64,000 nt of DNA. It comes from Piscicola geometra. Its lineage: Eukaryota; Annelida; Clitellata; Hirudinida; Piscicolidae. Below, one piece after another: positions 32,196 through 46,708 of the stretch (position 1 is the first letter of the stretch; the number at the start of each line of letters is the position of its first letter). The notes below the pieces were generated by a model, which was not told where the DNA came from, ran no database searches, and saw only the letters and a list, made by a program, of their open reading frames with translations. Made by a program: the position numbers and the translations under genes. Location of the stretch: positions 5,100,420-5,164,419 of the forward strand of contig OX030961.1 in the NCBI GenBank assembly GCA_943735955.1. The letters run 5' to 3'.

Positions 32196-34396
32196 TTTAA
32201 ACCCTACTCCACGCCTTTCTTGCCTCCACATCCTTCCTTTTCACACAAGTCTCCTCTCATGCCGCAACTCAAGTGTCGTCCTTTAGGGTCTTTTTCCAAT
32301 TCTGGGAAGCAAGGTTCTGAGAAGGCCGACGTAATCCAGCTGATAGTGTCAGCAGACAAACGCCAGTACTCTGGCTTCGTCACTTGCAAGAGCTTGCCGC
32401 TGATCAAGGGTGGCGATGACGTGGGCAGAGAGGTTGAGATTTATTAGATTATTGTCTAAATTTTCTACTTATCTCCAATTAAAGTTTTAACACTACTAAA
32501 GAGCTTTAAAGCAACAATAAAACCGCCACTACCACACAGCTCAAGCTCTCAGGAACGCTGAAACTGATGTCTGGCAACCAACTGAACAAGTTTTGGAATC
32601 CTTGCATGGTGACCATGCGTTACCATGGAGAGAACTTGAAACTGTTGGACCGGTGGTGTACGAGGGTGGATGAGGTGGCTGTAGAACAGCAGTTGAGAGG
32701 GGGAGGTGCCCTAGTGGTCTTCAAGGAGATGCTGCCCCAGGGAGGTTGGTTCGAAAAACGCGAAGTTTTTTCAATATATTTTAAAGTTAATAACTCTTAA
32801 ACATACCAGTAAAATACTTATGTCAGGCTAAATTGTTATCTTAAAAATAATTTTTCATGAATTATGTAAGAAACAATTTTGAAAAATGCATGAAATTGCT
32901 ATGAATTATTCTCTAGAAAAAATATACCACGCCAGCGGAGCTTATTGATTTTCTAAACATGACCATATTTATTGAATATTTAAGATTCTTAGGAATTAGT
33001 TCACGTTGTAAATGACGACATGCTCTAAAACTGAGCATTTTAACAATAAAACTGTGTATACAATTAAAATATATAAAAAGCTTCTCACAAAAATTTAATT
33101 TTTTTTACTCCAACTTACACAGCCACTTTCACATTTGAATCTCGGAGACAACCCGCCCAGCTCTTCAGTCTCACCTTGTACGTCAACCGTTGTGTAAGCA
33201 GTCGTATCAGCGTCTGTTGCGAGGGAAAGCACAAGAAAGGAGGCAGGTTGGGAGGTGCTGGTGGGCTGTTCAGTCTCCTGCGAGTCAAGAACCCTGCGTA
33301 CTGTGAAAGGTTCGTGTCGTGGTGGTGGAGATAAACTAAATCAATACAGCGAAGAATGTCATTAACGTTATGTAAACCCGGAAGAGCTTCAAGTCAACTA
33401 ATTCAAATCGAAACTTCTCCACAACTAACCAGCATGACAATTCTATTTTTTAAGTACATGGTTTTTCATATTCTGGCGTATAATTTTTTTCTTATTTTTT
33501 AATTCCTTATTTTCAGATAGGGGAAAAATAATATTTTTGAATAATAAGACATCTTTCATGGTGGATGGTGCTTGGGGATGGTTGAGTGATATTACCTTGA
33601 GCATAATATTTAATAGGTTAAATTGATTTACTAAGAATTTTAATTATTTTTCTTTTTTTGAAGTTGTTCTGAAAAGAAACAAGAAAAAAGTCAAAAAAAG
33701 AAAATGAAGAAAAAGACGCATGGTCGAAGTAACTCGCCGAAAAGGAATTCTGATTATAGTGACGATGATTATAGCAAGATGAGTCATGATGATGATGATG
33801 GTGACCATGATAATGATGATGATGTATACACTGAGGTGAAACATAATAATGGAAAAAGTGAGCAAAGTATGAAAAATACTAAAGGAAAGAGTGATGATGA
33901 TGATGCTAGTGAGTGTGAGTCAACTAACGCTCAAGCACATAAAATCAAAAGATTGCATAAAAACAAATCAAGCGAAAAGAAAACCCGAGAAAAAGAAAGA
34001 AAAATGTCTAAAAACAAGATAAACGGATTAGAAAAGAAGTCTTCCCGCAGTGGAAAGAAAGATATGTTTAATGGAGAGGATGGAGGTTATGGGTTTGCCA
34101 ACGGTGTTGAGAAGAAAAGTAAAGATGATGACCATGACGATGACAATGATAAAATTGACGATGATAATGATAAAAGAAAAGATAGTGATAATAAAGTATT
34201 GAAGAGAAGAGCTGGAAATAAAAATAAAGCAGTTGTTGATAATGATACTTCTGAAAAGGATGGTTGTGATGATCATGAGAGGGATATCCAGGACGTTGCA
34301 CACACTCTGGTGCAAAGTGTTTACCGCAGCATTGAGAGAGAAGACCGTAGCCATGACTACCACACAGAAACCTCTTCAGATGAAGAAGAGGTGTAA
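32196..34396 (+). CDS. ERICH3-like protein with DUF4590 domain, 5' end not resolved
   Basis: Four exons with closed phases: 32196-32420, 32540-32744, 33123-33309 and 33664-34396 (stop TAA). Exons 2 and 3 encode one domain: MVTMRYHGENLKLLD, DEVAVEQQLRGGGALVVFKE, FTFESRRQPAQLFSLTLYVN, ISVCCEGKHKKGGRLGGAGG and NPAYCESC. This follows the DUF4590 domain of vertebrate ERICH3 (GGENLCV, F.SRRH..PFSLTF.VN, CCEYKHKKG.RLGG, SPCYKC), a protein tied to cilia. The last exon gives a 240-residue tail of alternating Lys/Arg and Asp runs with no fold, ending TETSSDEEEV, much shorter than the vertebrate tail. The first exon starts in phase 0 from an acceptor, so the start codon lies further upstream; a candidate exon is at 32,048-32,118. 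Domain assignment is firm, orthology likely. Confidence 0.75.
33335..33405 (-). mobile_element. SINE fragment (same family as at 944), in an intron
   Basis: AATACAGCGAAGAATGTC and TGTAAACCCGGAAGAGCTTC match the fragment at 15,012-15,080 and, in reverse, the SINE at 944-1125. Confidence 0.45.
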
Positions 34397-34534
34397 CTAC
34401 CCCGCGAAGTAATACCTAATTGAGATTCAATGTATTGCCTGAGAGGAACCTGCCTCTATTAGAGAATATATTGCAGTTGTGTGTTGAAACTTTTTTATTT
34501 TGAAACTTGATCGAAGATTGCTTGGTGATTTTGA

Positions 34535-34797
34535 TGAATGGTTATGGTTTTATGACTGAAATGTGAGGCTGAAGCATTTGTGAGAAGAGGGTGGTTGAAA
34601 TAACGATTTTTCGTGTGATGATATTATTTAAACTTCTATGAAAAACTTGAATTTAAACTTACATTGGATTTTTTCCATACTTGAAAATAGGCGTTTGAAA
34701 TATCATTTGAAAAACTTTATTCAGACATTTTTTTCTATGATTTTTTGACGATTAGTGTTCTGAAAATTGTAGCTATTGAATTTTATTAAAATTCAGT
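34535..34797. repeat. Dispersed repeat, second copy (pair with 26,690-26,955)
   Basis: Same order of blocks as at 26.7 kb, ending AAAATTCAG. It lies just past the ERICH3-like stop codon, so it may be part of that gene's 3' untranslated region. Confidence 0.75.
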
Positions 34798-35066
34798 AAA
34801 TTATAAAAATGAGATTTGAAAGTTTGAAGATTTTTTGGCCAATTAATTATTCTCGCCATGTTTTTTTACAAATCATATACAACTTTTGAAAAAGAATGAA
34901 TTGCAAATAAAAATAATTTTCATACAAATTCTATTTTTTCTTCAAAAAAGTATTCAAAAATATTTTTTAAAGTACAATAAATTTTAATATATTATAAATT
35001 TAAATTAAATTTGTTTTACAAGCTAAATTATCTTTTAAATTTTTCGTTACAAATCTTTCAAAAAGC

Positions 35067-35718
35067 ATGAAACTCTCAGGCTTTTGTGAGAAATGTGGTA
35101 CAATAATGGAATTACCAGGTGGAAAAGGTAGTTTGGCAAGCGGAAAGAGAGATGTAGCCTGTTTTAATCGCTTGTGCACATTCAAAAAACCATTGGAAGG
35201 TTAGAACTATCCATCAATTAACTATCATTAAGCAACTGAGACTTAGTTGCTAAGTAATGATTAGTTACTTATCAGTTAAATGAACCAAGATAAATAAAAT
35301 AAATTTTGATTTTGACAGATTATATAGCCCATAAGACCACATACACCATGAAGTACGTCAACTCAACTCAAATGAAACAGGATAACTTGGAGGAAGAAGT
35401 GCTGGGACCCCAGGTTTGTATTAATTTGTGTGTATTTATTCAAAATAAGAATAATCCTATATTTCATGTTACAAGTATATTATTATTCTAAATGTATAAT
35501 AAGAAGAAAAAAGTGAGTTTAATCTACAAAAATTATTCAGTTAGTTTCACTCTACCACACAGATTGAGCACCAGTGCAAAGCATGCAAGCACACACTGGC
35601 TACATACTTCACGAGGCAAATGAGATCTGCAGATGAAGGACAAACTGTCTTCTACACATGTCTCAATTGCAAGTCTGTGGTGCTGCAGTTATTAGTGCAT
35701 GGGATTGGGTCATGGTGA
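35067..35718 (+). CDS. POLR1H: RNA polymerase I subunit RPA12
   Basis: Complete, 127 aa, three exons: 35067-35199, 35319-35413 and 35563-35718, phases closed; human RPA12 is 126 aa. It is the small Pol I subunit that supports nascent rRNA cleavage. The N-terminal zinc ribbon starts [13 protein letters not shown], with a second pair in ACFNRLC that is CX4C instead of the usual CX2C. The C-terminal TFIIS-type ribbon is CKAC ... [18 protein letters not shown], with the acidic DE pair of the cleavage hairpin and the strongly conserved RSADEGQT block. After the last zinc Cys the tail is [15 protein letters not shown], hydrophobic and unlike the short charged tail of other animals, so the last few codons may differ through an unseen splice. 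Start ATG fits the family N-terminus. Confidence 0.92.
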
Positions 35719-37030
35719 CGGTGATAGGAAATTCATTTTGGGAATGATAAGAATGATTGTATTTGAATAATTCTTGTAATGAATTCTGTTAAAGTTTTCT
35801 ATGTTAACCTTTATTATTTTCAGAAATGTTGAAAGAGAAGACTCCTAACACTTTGAAATCTTTTAAAATTTAATTAATTTTATTCTCATTTATAGAAATA
35901 TACACTTAATTAATAATATTATATATTATATTTTCAAAATAAATATAATAATCATTTATAATTTTAAGCAATAAACTCGATTAAGTTATTTTTTTAAGTT
36001 TAATAAACATACAAAAAAGTGCTGAAGCTCTATAATGATTATAATTAAGCAGCATGGAATGGTGGTGTGGAGTCGATACTCAGTACTAGCAGGTGTCTTT
36101 CGTCATGGGAATTGGAAACGAGATAAGATAAGGAGTGAACAAAAAACGCCTTAAAAGTCGGCAAGAAATTGTTTCGAAAGTCCTTGTAAAGTTCTCCCTC
36201 CGTTCTTTAATAAAGACTTGAGTTAATCTGCATTTGATTTTTGTTTCGAAACTGGTTAAGAAGGCAGGACTGTATTTAAGATGGAAGTAGTTATATAAGA
36301 GGTAATTTTTACAGGTTAATTAAAACAGCTTGACGATAAATCCAATAGCATTAATCATCTCTATGTTCGAAATCTACTCTGGTTTTAAAACATTAAATTC
36401 TGTTTTAAAATAATTGACGGATAGAGTAGGTGATTATGGGCCTCAAGAACGGGTTCTTCATCAACGGACGTGGACTGGTATTAGTCGTTCGTTGTTGGAG
36501 AACTGTGTTCTTCTGGGACTCAAGATCACTATAGAGCAGACCAGACTCTTTCTCCAAGAGAGTAGCTACTAAATAGATGAATATTTAAAAATACAAAAAT
36601 AAGAAGTGGGCTTGTTGAAATTGAATAATTGCACGCATCATCAAGTATTGACATCACATGCTTTAAAAGATACTTCAAAGTTCAAGATGTAATTATAAGG
36701 TTTTACATCCAAGTTTAATGTTGGTGTATGTAAATAACTAGATTTTATTTAATGCATAACTTATGAAAGTTTTCCTGTTTCATAAAATAAACTCTTAATA
36801 AATAAATCACATTTTAAATATAGTTTTAAGGCGTTACCAACGTTAAATACAAGCAATAATTAGAATAAATGGTAAAGAACCCACAAACTGCTTGCTGATT
36901 TGTAACCCACAGCATAAAATGTTCCCGATAGAAAAAGTAAGTGATTGACAATTTGATAAATTATTTAAATTCTCTTAGCATATGATGTGAATTCAAAAGA
37001 CAAAAATATCAAAAGTTGCAGCAATAGCAG
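35719..37030. other. Intergenic, no gene seen
   Basis: AT-rich. AATAAA-type signals after the RPA12 stop are at about 35,938 and 35,971. The first coding exon of the next gene should lie in the right part but was not identified. Confidence 0.4.
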
Positions 37031-39423
<2,393 letters not shown>

Positions 39424-40288
39424 AAAATATGAATTTTAATAATTTTTAATTTTATGTTATTGATAGATTAATATTATAACAGCTTTTAGTTATATTTTTG
39501 ATAATGGACTATTTAACATTTCTAATGATATTTGATCTGGTTAATATCGTACGAACGTGTCTTGAATTATATTTTTAATGCTCCATTTCAATGATTGACT
39601 TGTGATCATATTGAAAATAATAACATCTTTGAGTATAATCTTGAGTTTTGGATGGCAATTACAAGCTCAGAATATATCAATTAAATCGAATTCATAATTT
39701 AGTGTTTTGCAAATCTCATCCCATTTTTAGAATGGAACGACGCTATAGAAGCTTTATTATAAAAAATTACAATGTTTAAAAATGTAAGCCTTACTTTATC
39801 ACTTGCCCGAACTCTAATCTAGAATATTATGCGCAATTTTTGGATGAAAATAAGGTAAGTATTCCAAGATATTTTATTATTAAGTTTCTATTGCGTTGTC
39901 CTATTTTAAAACGGGAGCTATTCGAAAGTAGAACGGAAAATATATAATGCAAAAAAATTAAAAGATCGAATAAAAGTTGAATAAAAGCGCTTTTTTCATG
40001 GTGATGGCACCCACGATTAGAAAATCATCGATCTTTAAGAGATCAGTTTTTGTTTTTACTGTTTTCCTAATTAAATTGTATTAAATAATGAAAAATTAAT
40101 CAAAATTAAATATATGTATTAAAACATTGATTCCTTTAAGAGGTTACTCAAACACATACATGTATGTATAAATTATACAGTATTATTCTCAAGAATTTTA
40201 GAACGGATATAAATGTTAAGGCAAGTGAGTTTGCAATAGCACTACTGTAGATACGCAGACAACTCGGTAAAAAACGACACTTTGCACT
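39424..40288. other. Intergenic, AT-rich, no gene seen
   Basis: Contains the dioxygenase 3' end and the presumed promoter of the LamG gene. No sharp motif can be named. Confidence 0.4.
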
Positions 40289-43200
40289 ATGTTCCAGTCA
40301 TTGGTGAGTAAGACCATTGTAGTCTGCATCGTCCGACTTTTTCTCAGTCTCTGTCCTTGCACTTATCCGTTCGCTGAAGGTGGGTCTGTTTGAACAGTAA
40401 GTGTATTTTAAAGATTTGTGAACATTAAATCATTCAAAAAACTTACATTCATATATTTTATTTCCAATTTTAAATGTATTTATTTATTAACTTATTGAAG
40501 TTTCAAAAATCAAACTATACTGGATATTATTTTATCATACCCTTCTTTGTCCATTAGAAAAATATAAAGGGAGTCGAATGCTTTTGAAAATGAAAAAGCT
40601 TTGAAAACTCTGAAAAACATTTCATACTAAAAGACAAACAACTAACTAAATGTGAGATTTAATAAATGAAAGGATAAGCTATTCTAATCAAACTCAAGAG
40701 AAAGTGAAAAATAATCTTGAAGAAATTAAACTTATAATATAATTAAACTATTTTTTCTATCTTGTTTTGCGTGTCACTAAGAGTTTGTTACAAATTTTTT
40801 TCTCGAGTTATTTATGTGAGTTATTTGACTTTTCCGAAAAAGCAATAAATAATAAATTACTCTCTATCAGTTAACATCAACTTTAAAATGAATAAAAGCA
40901 CAGATGCAGAAGTATTAAACGACGTAGCGAATAAGAGTATAAATTACAAAATGCATCCATTTAAAAGAAACTTAAGAGACAAAAATGTATTGTATAATGA
41001 GTATATCGAAAATTTCAATTAAATAAATAAATAATTAAATTTTAAAACTTTAAAAAATTAATCGTTTTTTTCATTTATCGCACTACTATACAAGAATGAA
41101 AGGTTGAAAATTCAAAGACAAATTGAAGGGCAGCAACAGATGTATGGTGAGGGAAGAATACCAAATTGCAGGTTCGGAGATAGTGAATGCAGTAGGCACG
41201 AGCAAAGAATAGTAATGCGACATAAAATTATAGTCGTTAAATCGCAAAACGTTTCAAACAAAAACTTTTAACAAATTATTGTAATTTTTTTACTTTTTCT
41301 TTCGACTTTCTTACTTCCTTTGTCTGCCTCTCGAGGGTTTACACTTAATAAAGAAACATCGTTTTCACGACTCCCTTCGAAAGCACCTGTTCTGAACGAA
41401 GTTGAAAATTTTGAAGAAGCACCCATCTGGGAATTGTTTTTCCGCAAAATTAGTCGCTATTTTTTTTTAAAATTTCTTTACAAATGTTTTTTCTTCTAAA
41501 GTTTTTTAACAGCAATGCCAGTCTTTATTATCCACTAAATATATAGAAACAACCACCATAACAATGGTTCTAGTTTTTGAAATTATTTTAAAACAAATTT
41601 ATCTTGAAAAAAGCTATTAATTTGAAAAGATATTTTGTCTTTTGAAATAACTTAATTTGTGAATAGATCATATTTTCAGCGTCATGTGTTTTTTTAAAAA
41701 ATATTAAAATGCGAATTTTATTCAAAAACTATTTCTATTTATAGTTTATAAAAAGACTGAAGAATGGATTCTATTAAAATAAAGTTTTTATTAAGTTATA
41801 CTATGACTTTCGTTTTACCGTATTACATACAACATTATATAATTCCTTTTTTATCAGATACTTAAATGTTAAGTTTTTCAAAAACAACTTCATGATTCCA
41901 ATATTTATACAACCTATGAAAATTTGGCAAAACCCATTGAAAGATCGATCAATTTAGCCATTCATTATGTCATTAGTGGAAGCTGATGCGTGGTCAGCTC
42001 ACTAATAACTCACTAATCATCCACGTATCAGCCTGCTGAAGCGTCAACTGTTTTTTGACATTATTTTTCTTCTAGTTGAGAAGCTAATTTAACCCATTAC
42101 TTTTTTTAAACACAAATTAACAAGTTATAATGAGCTTTTTCTTTTACCAGCCAGCCAACAAACACTCTCGTTAGTACGAGCAAAACCTGCAACAAAATAT
42201 GTAACTCACTCAACTTTTCATACACCAACCTACCAAGCTAACCTCCAACCACCGCCCATGCAGCATCGTGGTTCAAGTATCCAAGCTTCAACGGAAACAG
42301 TTTCCTGGTCCTTTCGTGCCCACACAACTCTTATAAATCCTCTTCCATCTACATAAACTTCAAACCTCGTTCTCCGTCAGGTCTTTTCCTATGGGCCAAA
42401 TCTTCGAACGCAATTTTTCCGGACTTTTTTTCCGTCTCTCTCGTTGATTTGTTCATCCATTTCAGGTTTCGAGATTTGCACAATGAAGTTTTTTTAAACA
42501 AACATACAAAATACTTTAAAATAAGAAGTATCATAAAGATGAGAAATTTGAGTAGAAAAAAAAGAAATTACTCTTTTTTTTAATATAAAAAACCTTTCAA
42601 AAGCACCAAGAACTAAACTGTTGCATTCAGATTCGATTGCGGCTCGGGGTCAGGAGAGGTTGTGTCGAAGAGCAGTGTAGTTCTGGACGAGTGGAACGTC
42701 TTGATGGTGCGAAGGGCGTCAAACAAAGCCTTCATGAAGCTTAATGATGACGTCTTAGTGTCGTCCGGAAAGTCGCAGGTGGATTGAGAAAATGGGGTGG
42801 AGGGGAGAATTAGTAAAAATTATATTTGTAAAATCTTTTCACTTTTTAGATTTATCTTTAAACGAGAATTTTTAAAATAGTCAGTATAGTATTTATATTA
42901 TAATAAAATAATATTAAATAAATAATAAACTTAAGTCATGTTAAATTTTTGAGAATTGTTAAAGAAACCTATGGATGTTTTGTCAACCGAAGGGGAATTT
43001 CAGCCACATAAACGCATGCGAGAAGATCTACTTGGGAGGGTATGCAAACGTGAGTGAAGTGGCTGAAACCGCAGGAGTTGCTTCGAACTTTGTGGGCTGT
43101 GTCAAAGAGGTGCAAATCAACAAGGTGCCCGTCGATTTGAGAACAAAGGACTTTTTTGGAGACAGCTTGCAGAGTCACCTGACTAGTGAGTTTACACATT

Positions 43201-45782
43201 TGCAAAACTTGTTTGATTTATGTGTTTTCAGAATTGGAAAAAAACTATTTTAAGCATTCATCCTTATTGCATATATTAGTCATAATTTTGAAATAAATTA
43301 ATTTTAAGTTTTAAAAAACTTTTCAGCTGATTGTCGATCGGGTCAATGTGTAGATGAAGTATGCAAAAATAGAGGCAGATGTGTTTTGCAAGGAGTCGAC
43401 CAACAGAGATGTCTGTGTCCTTTGGGAACCTCTGGGGAATCATGCCAAAACAGTATTTCAAAAATAATTGAACCCTTTCTTCGTTGACTATTTGTATCAA
43501 AAACTTTTAAAATATATTTTTTAAGACTTCAATGAATTTATTATATAAAAATCAAATAAGTTGTTATGCGATTGATTAAAGAAACTTGAAAACCACTCAC
43601 AGAAATCCAAGTTAAGATGCCTCGATTCACTGAAGACTCTTACCTGCAGTTCATTGGTCTCAGTCGTTCAGTGCTTCTTTTCACCGAGATAGACATTGTT
43701 CTAAGGCCTGAAAACGAAACAGGCTTGATCCTATACAACGGCCTATCCAAGAAAGGAGAGGGAGACTACATATTGCTGGCAATGAGAAATGGATATGTAA
43801 TTTTTTCTTTCGACCTTGGAGCCGGTCCTGCCACTCTTAGGTTACCAAATAGAATATTTTTAAAAATTATATTTTTCGAAAAAATATATTTGAAGTTTAA
43901 AATCCACAATATTCATCACTCAAATAGATAAAAATATATCGCCAACTTATGAATTCAAAGACGTATTTTGCAGAAGTTTCAAGCCGATCAGTCTGAACCA
44001 TTGGCATGACATTTGGGCAGTGAGAACGGGAAGAGTGGGTCTTCTGGTGGTGGACAAGCAGCAGATGGTGGAGAGTTTATCTCCTGGTGGATACTCTCAG
44101 CTTTCCTTGACGGAGGATTTGTATGTAGGAGGCCACCAAAACTACGACCAAATGCCTAAAAAAATGCGCTACAAAAAATCATTTCAAGGCTGCATTCAAA
44201 AGGTTCTAATTTAAAAATCCATTTTATTTATCGTAAAGACTTGATAGATATTAAAACATTAAAATAATGTGGATTTTTTTGGAATTTTAAGGTTTTAATA
44301 AACAAAAGAGAAATGAAGCTTCTGGAAGAACCAATTTTGGGAGTCAACGTTGAGAACTGCAAGCATTCGTGCGTGACTGAAAGCTGTTCTGACAGGGGCA
44401 GATGTGTGCCCAATCATTCTCGAGCCCAGTGTCACTGCCATCTTGGATTTGCTGGAAACAACTGCTCAGAAAGTTATTCGAGACATTTTTTTCACAAGTT
44501 TTTATAAATTGAACTATTTAAACAAACTTTTTACATTTCTTTGAAATATTTTCAAATTGGAATTACATTTTTTCTTTAACTATTTTTTATTTATATTATA
44601 TTATATTTATCTTCAAGAAGAGCTTTAGGCTCTTTTCGTTGAAGTCAGTAGGTCTTTCACTGACTGTATTTCAAATGAAGTGGCCTCCAAAAAACACACA
44701 GAACTTGGCCATTTGTTGGAAGTGCCTGGCTTCGTGGGCAACAGTTATCTTCTGTACACTGAGCCGTCCATCACTCGAGGGCAAGGGTTTTTGAAAAAAT
44801 ATTTAGCTAAAACCTTGAAGATTTAGATAAATAATTCGATGATGAATTTTATTTTCAATCTACGCACATAGCGAATTGAACAAAACTTCAATGAAACATA
44901 CATTGAAGACATAAAAAAGTAGTTTCAAACACCCTGGACAGATTGTCCGGCAACTCCTTGAACATTTTCTTCCGCTTCAAAAGCCACCACCGATCAGGCC
45001 TCATGCTATGGATCAGCAATGACGACGCCAACGAGTACAGCGACTTTTTGGCGATTGGCTTGGAGCGAGGGTCGTTGATTCTGCTGCAGAACCTGGGCAG
45101 TGGTGAAATCAAGATCGTGTACAACTCCTCCAGACTGAATGACGGTACTTGGCACAGTGTCGGCGTGCAAAGGTTGCTAAATGTTTTTTTTTGGAGAATT
45201 ACAGTTTATGAAATATTCTTGAAAAAAGTATTCTTTGGTGTCTTATTAGTGCTAAAACGTAATCTCGAAAACGTAGAAAAACTTATAAACCTAAAAGAAT
45301 AGGAAAAGTGACGAAGATGGAAGTGGATGAGAAGGAATCATTGCTTGGAATATCGCATGGAAAAATGAACCAGTTGACGGTCAATGGAGCAGTGTATTTA
45401 GGTAGTCGAATCATAATATAGTGCTTTATACCCATAAGTTTCATTAGATTAAAATATAATTTTCATTTGAATTATCAAATTAAAATCTACTAAGACTATT
45501 AATAATTTATGAGCTGATTGTTTCTTCAAAGGTGGAATGGATGGCATAACGCAGAAGACTTTGTACAAGTTTGAGAAGGGATTCAAAGGATGCATGAAGG
45601 AGTTCTACATCGGCAAGATCGCTGAAGAGATTGAAGTTCAAGATATAATTAACAAAAATGGAAATAACACGGCGAATAAGAAGAAAAAAATTAAAATAAC
45701 TGAAAAGCGAGAAGACAGTTGGAAGAAGGTACACTTGTTAGGGGAGGCTGTGGAAGGCATCAACGTGGTCGAGTGCAAGTAA
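40289..45782 (+). CDS. Secreted LamG-EGF-LamG-EGF-LamG matrix protein (agrin/perlecan-end-like)
   Basis: Twelve exons, summed length 2136 nt = 711 aa plus stop, all phases closed: 40289-40379 (signal peptide MFQSLVSKTIVVCIVRLFLS), 42264-42465, 42631-42778, 42993-43185, 43327-43452, 43603-43840, 43974-44202, 44292-44472, 44645-44786, 44942-45172, 45298-45401 and 45532-45782. LamG1 covers about residues 32-205 (WFKYPSFNGNSFL, LDEWNVLMVRR, KIYLGG), EGF1 215-253 (CKNRGRC, CLCPLGTSGESC), LamG2 255-430 (GLILYNG, FSFDLGAGPATLR, DLYVGG, SFQGCIQKV), EGF2 430-468 (CSDRGRC, CHCHLGFAGNNC) and LamG3 480-700 (GLMLWISNDD, NDGTWHSVGVQR, FKGCMKEFYIG). The order equals the C-terminal part of agrin, perlecan or pikachurin without their large N-terminal regions. 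No membrane segment. Domains are certain, family name is not. A donor-like AAGTAAAG overlaps the stop, so a longer isoform is possible. Confidence 0.88.
40380..42263. other. First intron of the LamG gene
   Basis: About 1.9 kb of AT-rich sequence. No exon is needed: the signal-peptide exon (phase 1) joins the LamG1 exon (phase 1) directly. No repeat of note. Confidence 0.6.
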
Positions 45783-46708
45783 AGCTGTGGGTGAAGTCAA
45801 CTCGCTTGTTTTGGTTCAATTAAAATTGTGTTAACCTTTTTGTATCTCAAATTAGCGTGTGAAATAGTTCTTATTTGTAAAATATCGTTCATAAAAAAAT
45901 TAAAACTTAATTTAACTTAAAAAAATTTTTTTTCATAGCCATACTACGATTGTTTAAATTTACCTAATCAAATAACTGGATGTATTTTCGTGTTTTAAAA
46001 GATTGGAAAACTCCCGTTTAAATGAAAGAATTTATTTCATCAAAAAAACTCCATTAATACCGAAAAAATATTTATACAATCAAAAATCAGCAAACACAAT
46101 CAACAAAAATATAGACAAATATTTTTTTAATTCGATAATTTTAGCTGCAAAATAAATATATTAGCGGGAAAAGTTAACATTCCTTAATGCTAAAGTCGAA
46201 ATTCTGTTTTATGCCTGTTTTCAGCCTCTGTCAAGTTATTCCACCAAAACGAATGGAATAAAAACGTCAATACATCAACAGAAATTAATTTCAAACCTAT
46301 ACAACATTTGAAAAAAGGTACGATGATAAAAACAGGTTGAATTCATGACTATTAAAATAATAATAATCTAGTTACATCAGTTTCGTTAAAGAATCTCTAA
46401 ACACCATCGTAGAAATAGTTAAAATACGTTATCAATACTTGATAATTTCAAGACTTTTACACTTAGTATACAAAATCTATCTTAACAAATATATTCTATA
46501 TTTTCAACTTCAAGTAATAAAAAACAAATATAATAAAATCTACATTATACTGCCTTTTGAAAGAAAAACAAAGAATTGAAGAAAGCCTTTAAATCCATTT
46601 GCACTTAAAACTACTAATCTTCGAATAAATTAATTAAATAAAAAAAAATAAAAAAGCTTTCAAAATAAGATAATGACTTTCTTATTAGTGGCTTAACTCC
46701 ATTGAAGC
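45783..46708. other. Space between two convergent genes
   Basis: AT-rich and holds the 3' ends of the LamG gene (plus) and the filament gene (minus). No coding sequence seen. Confidence 0.5.
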
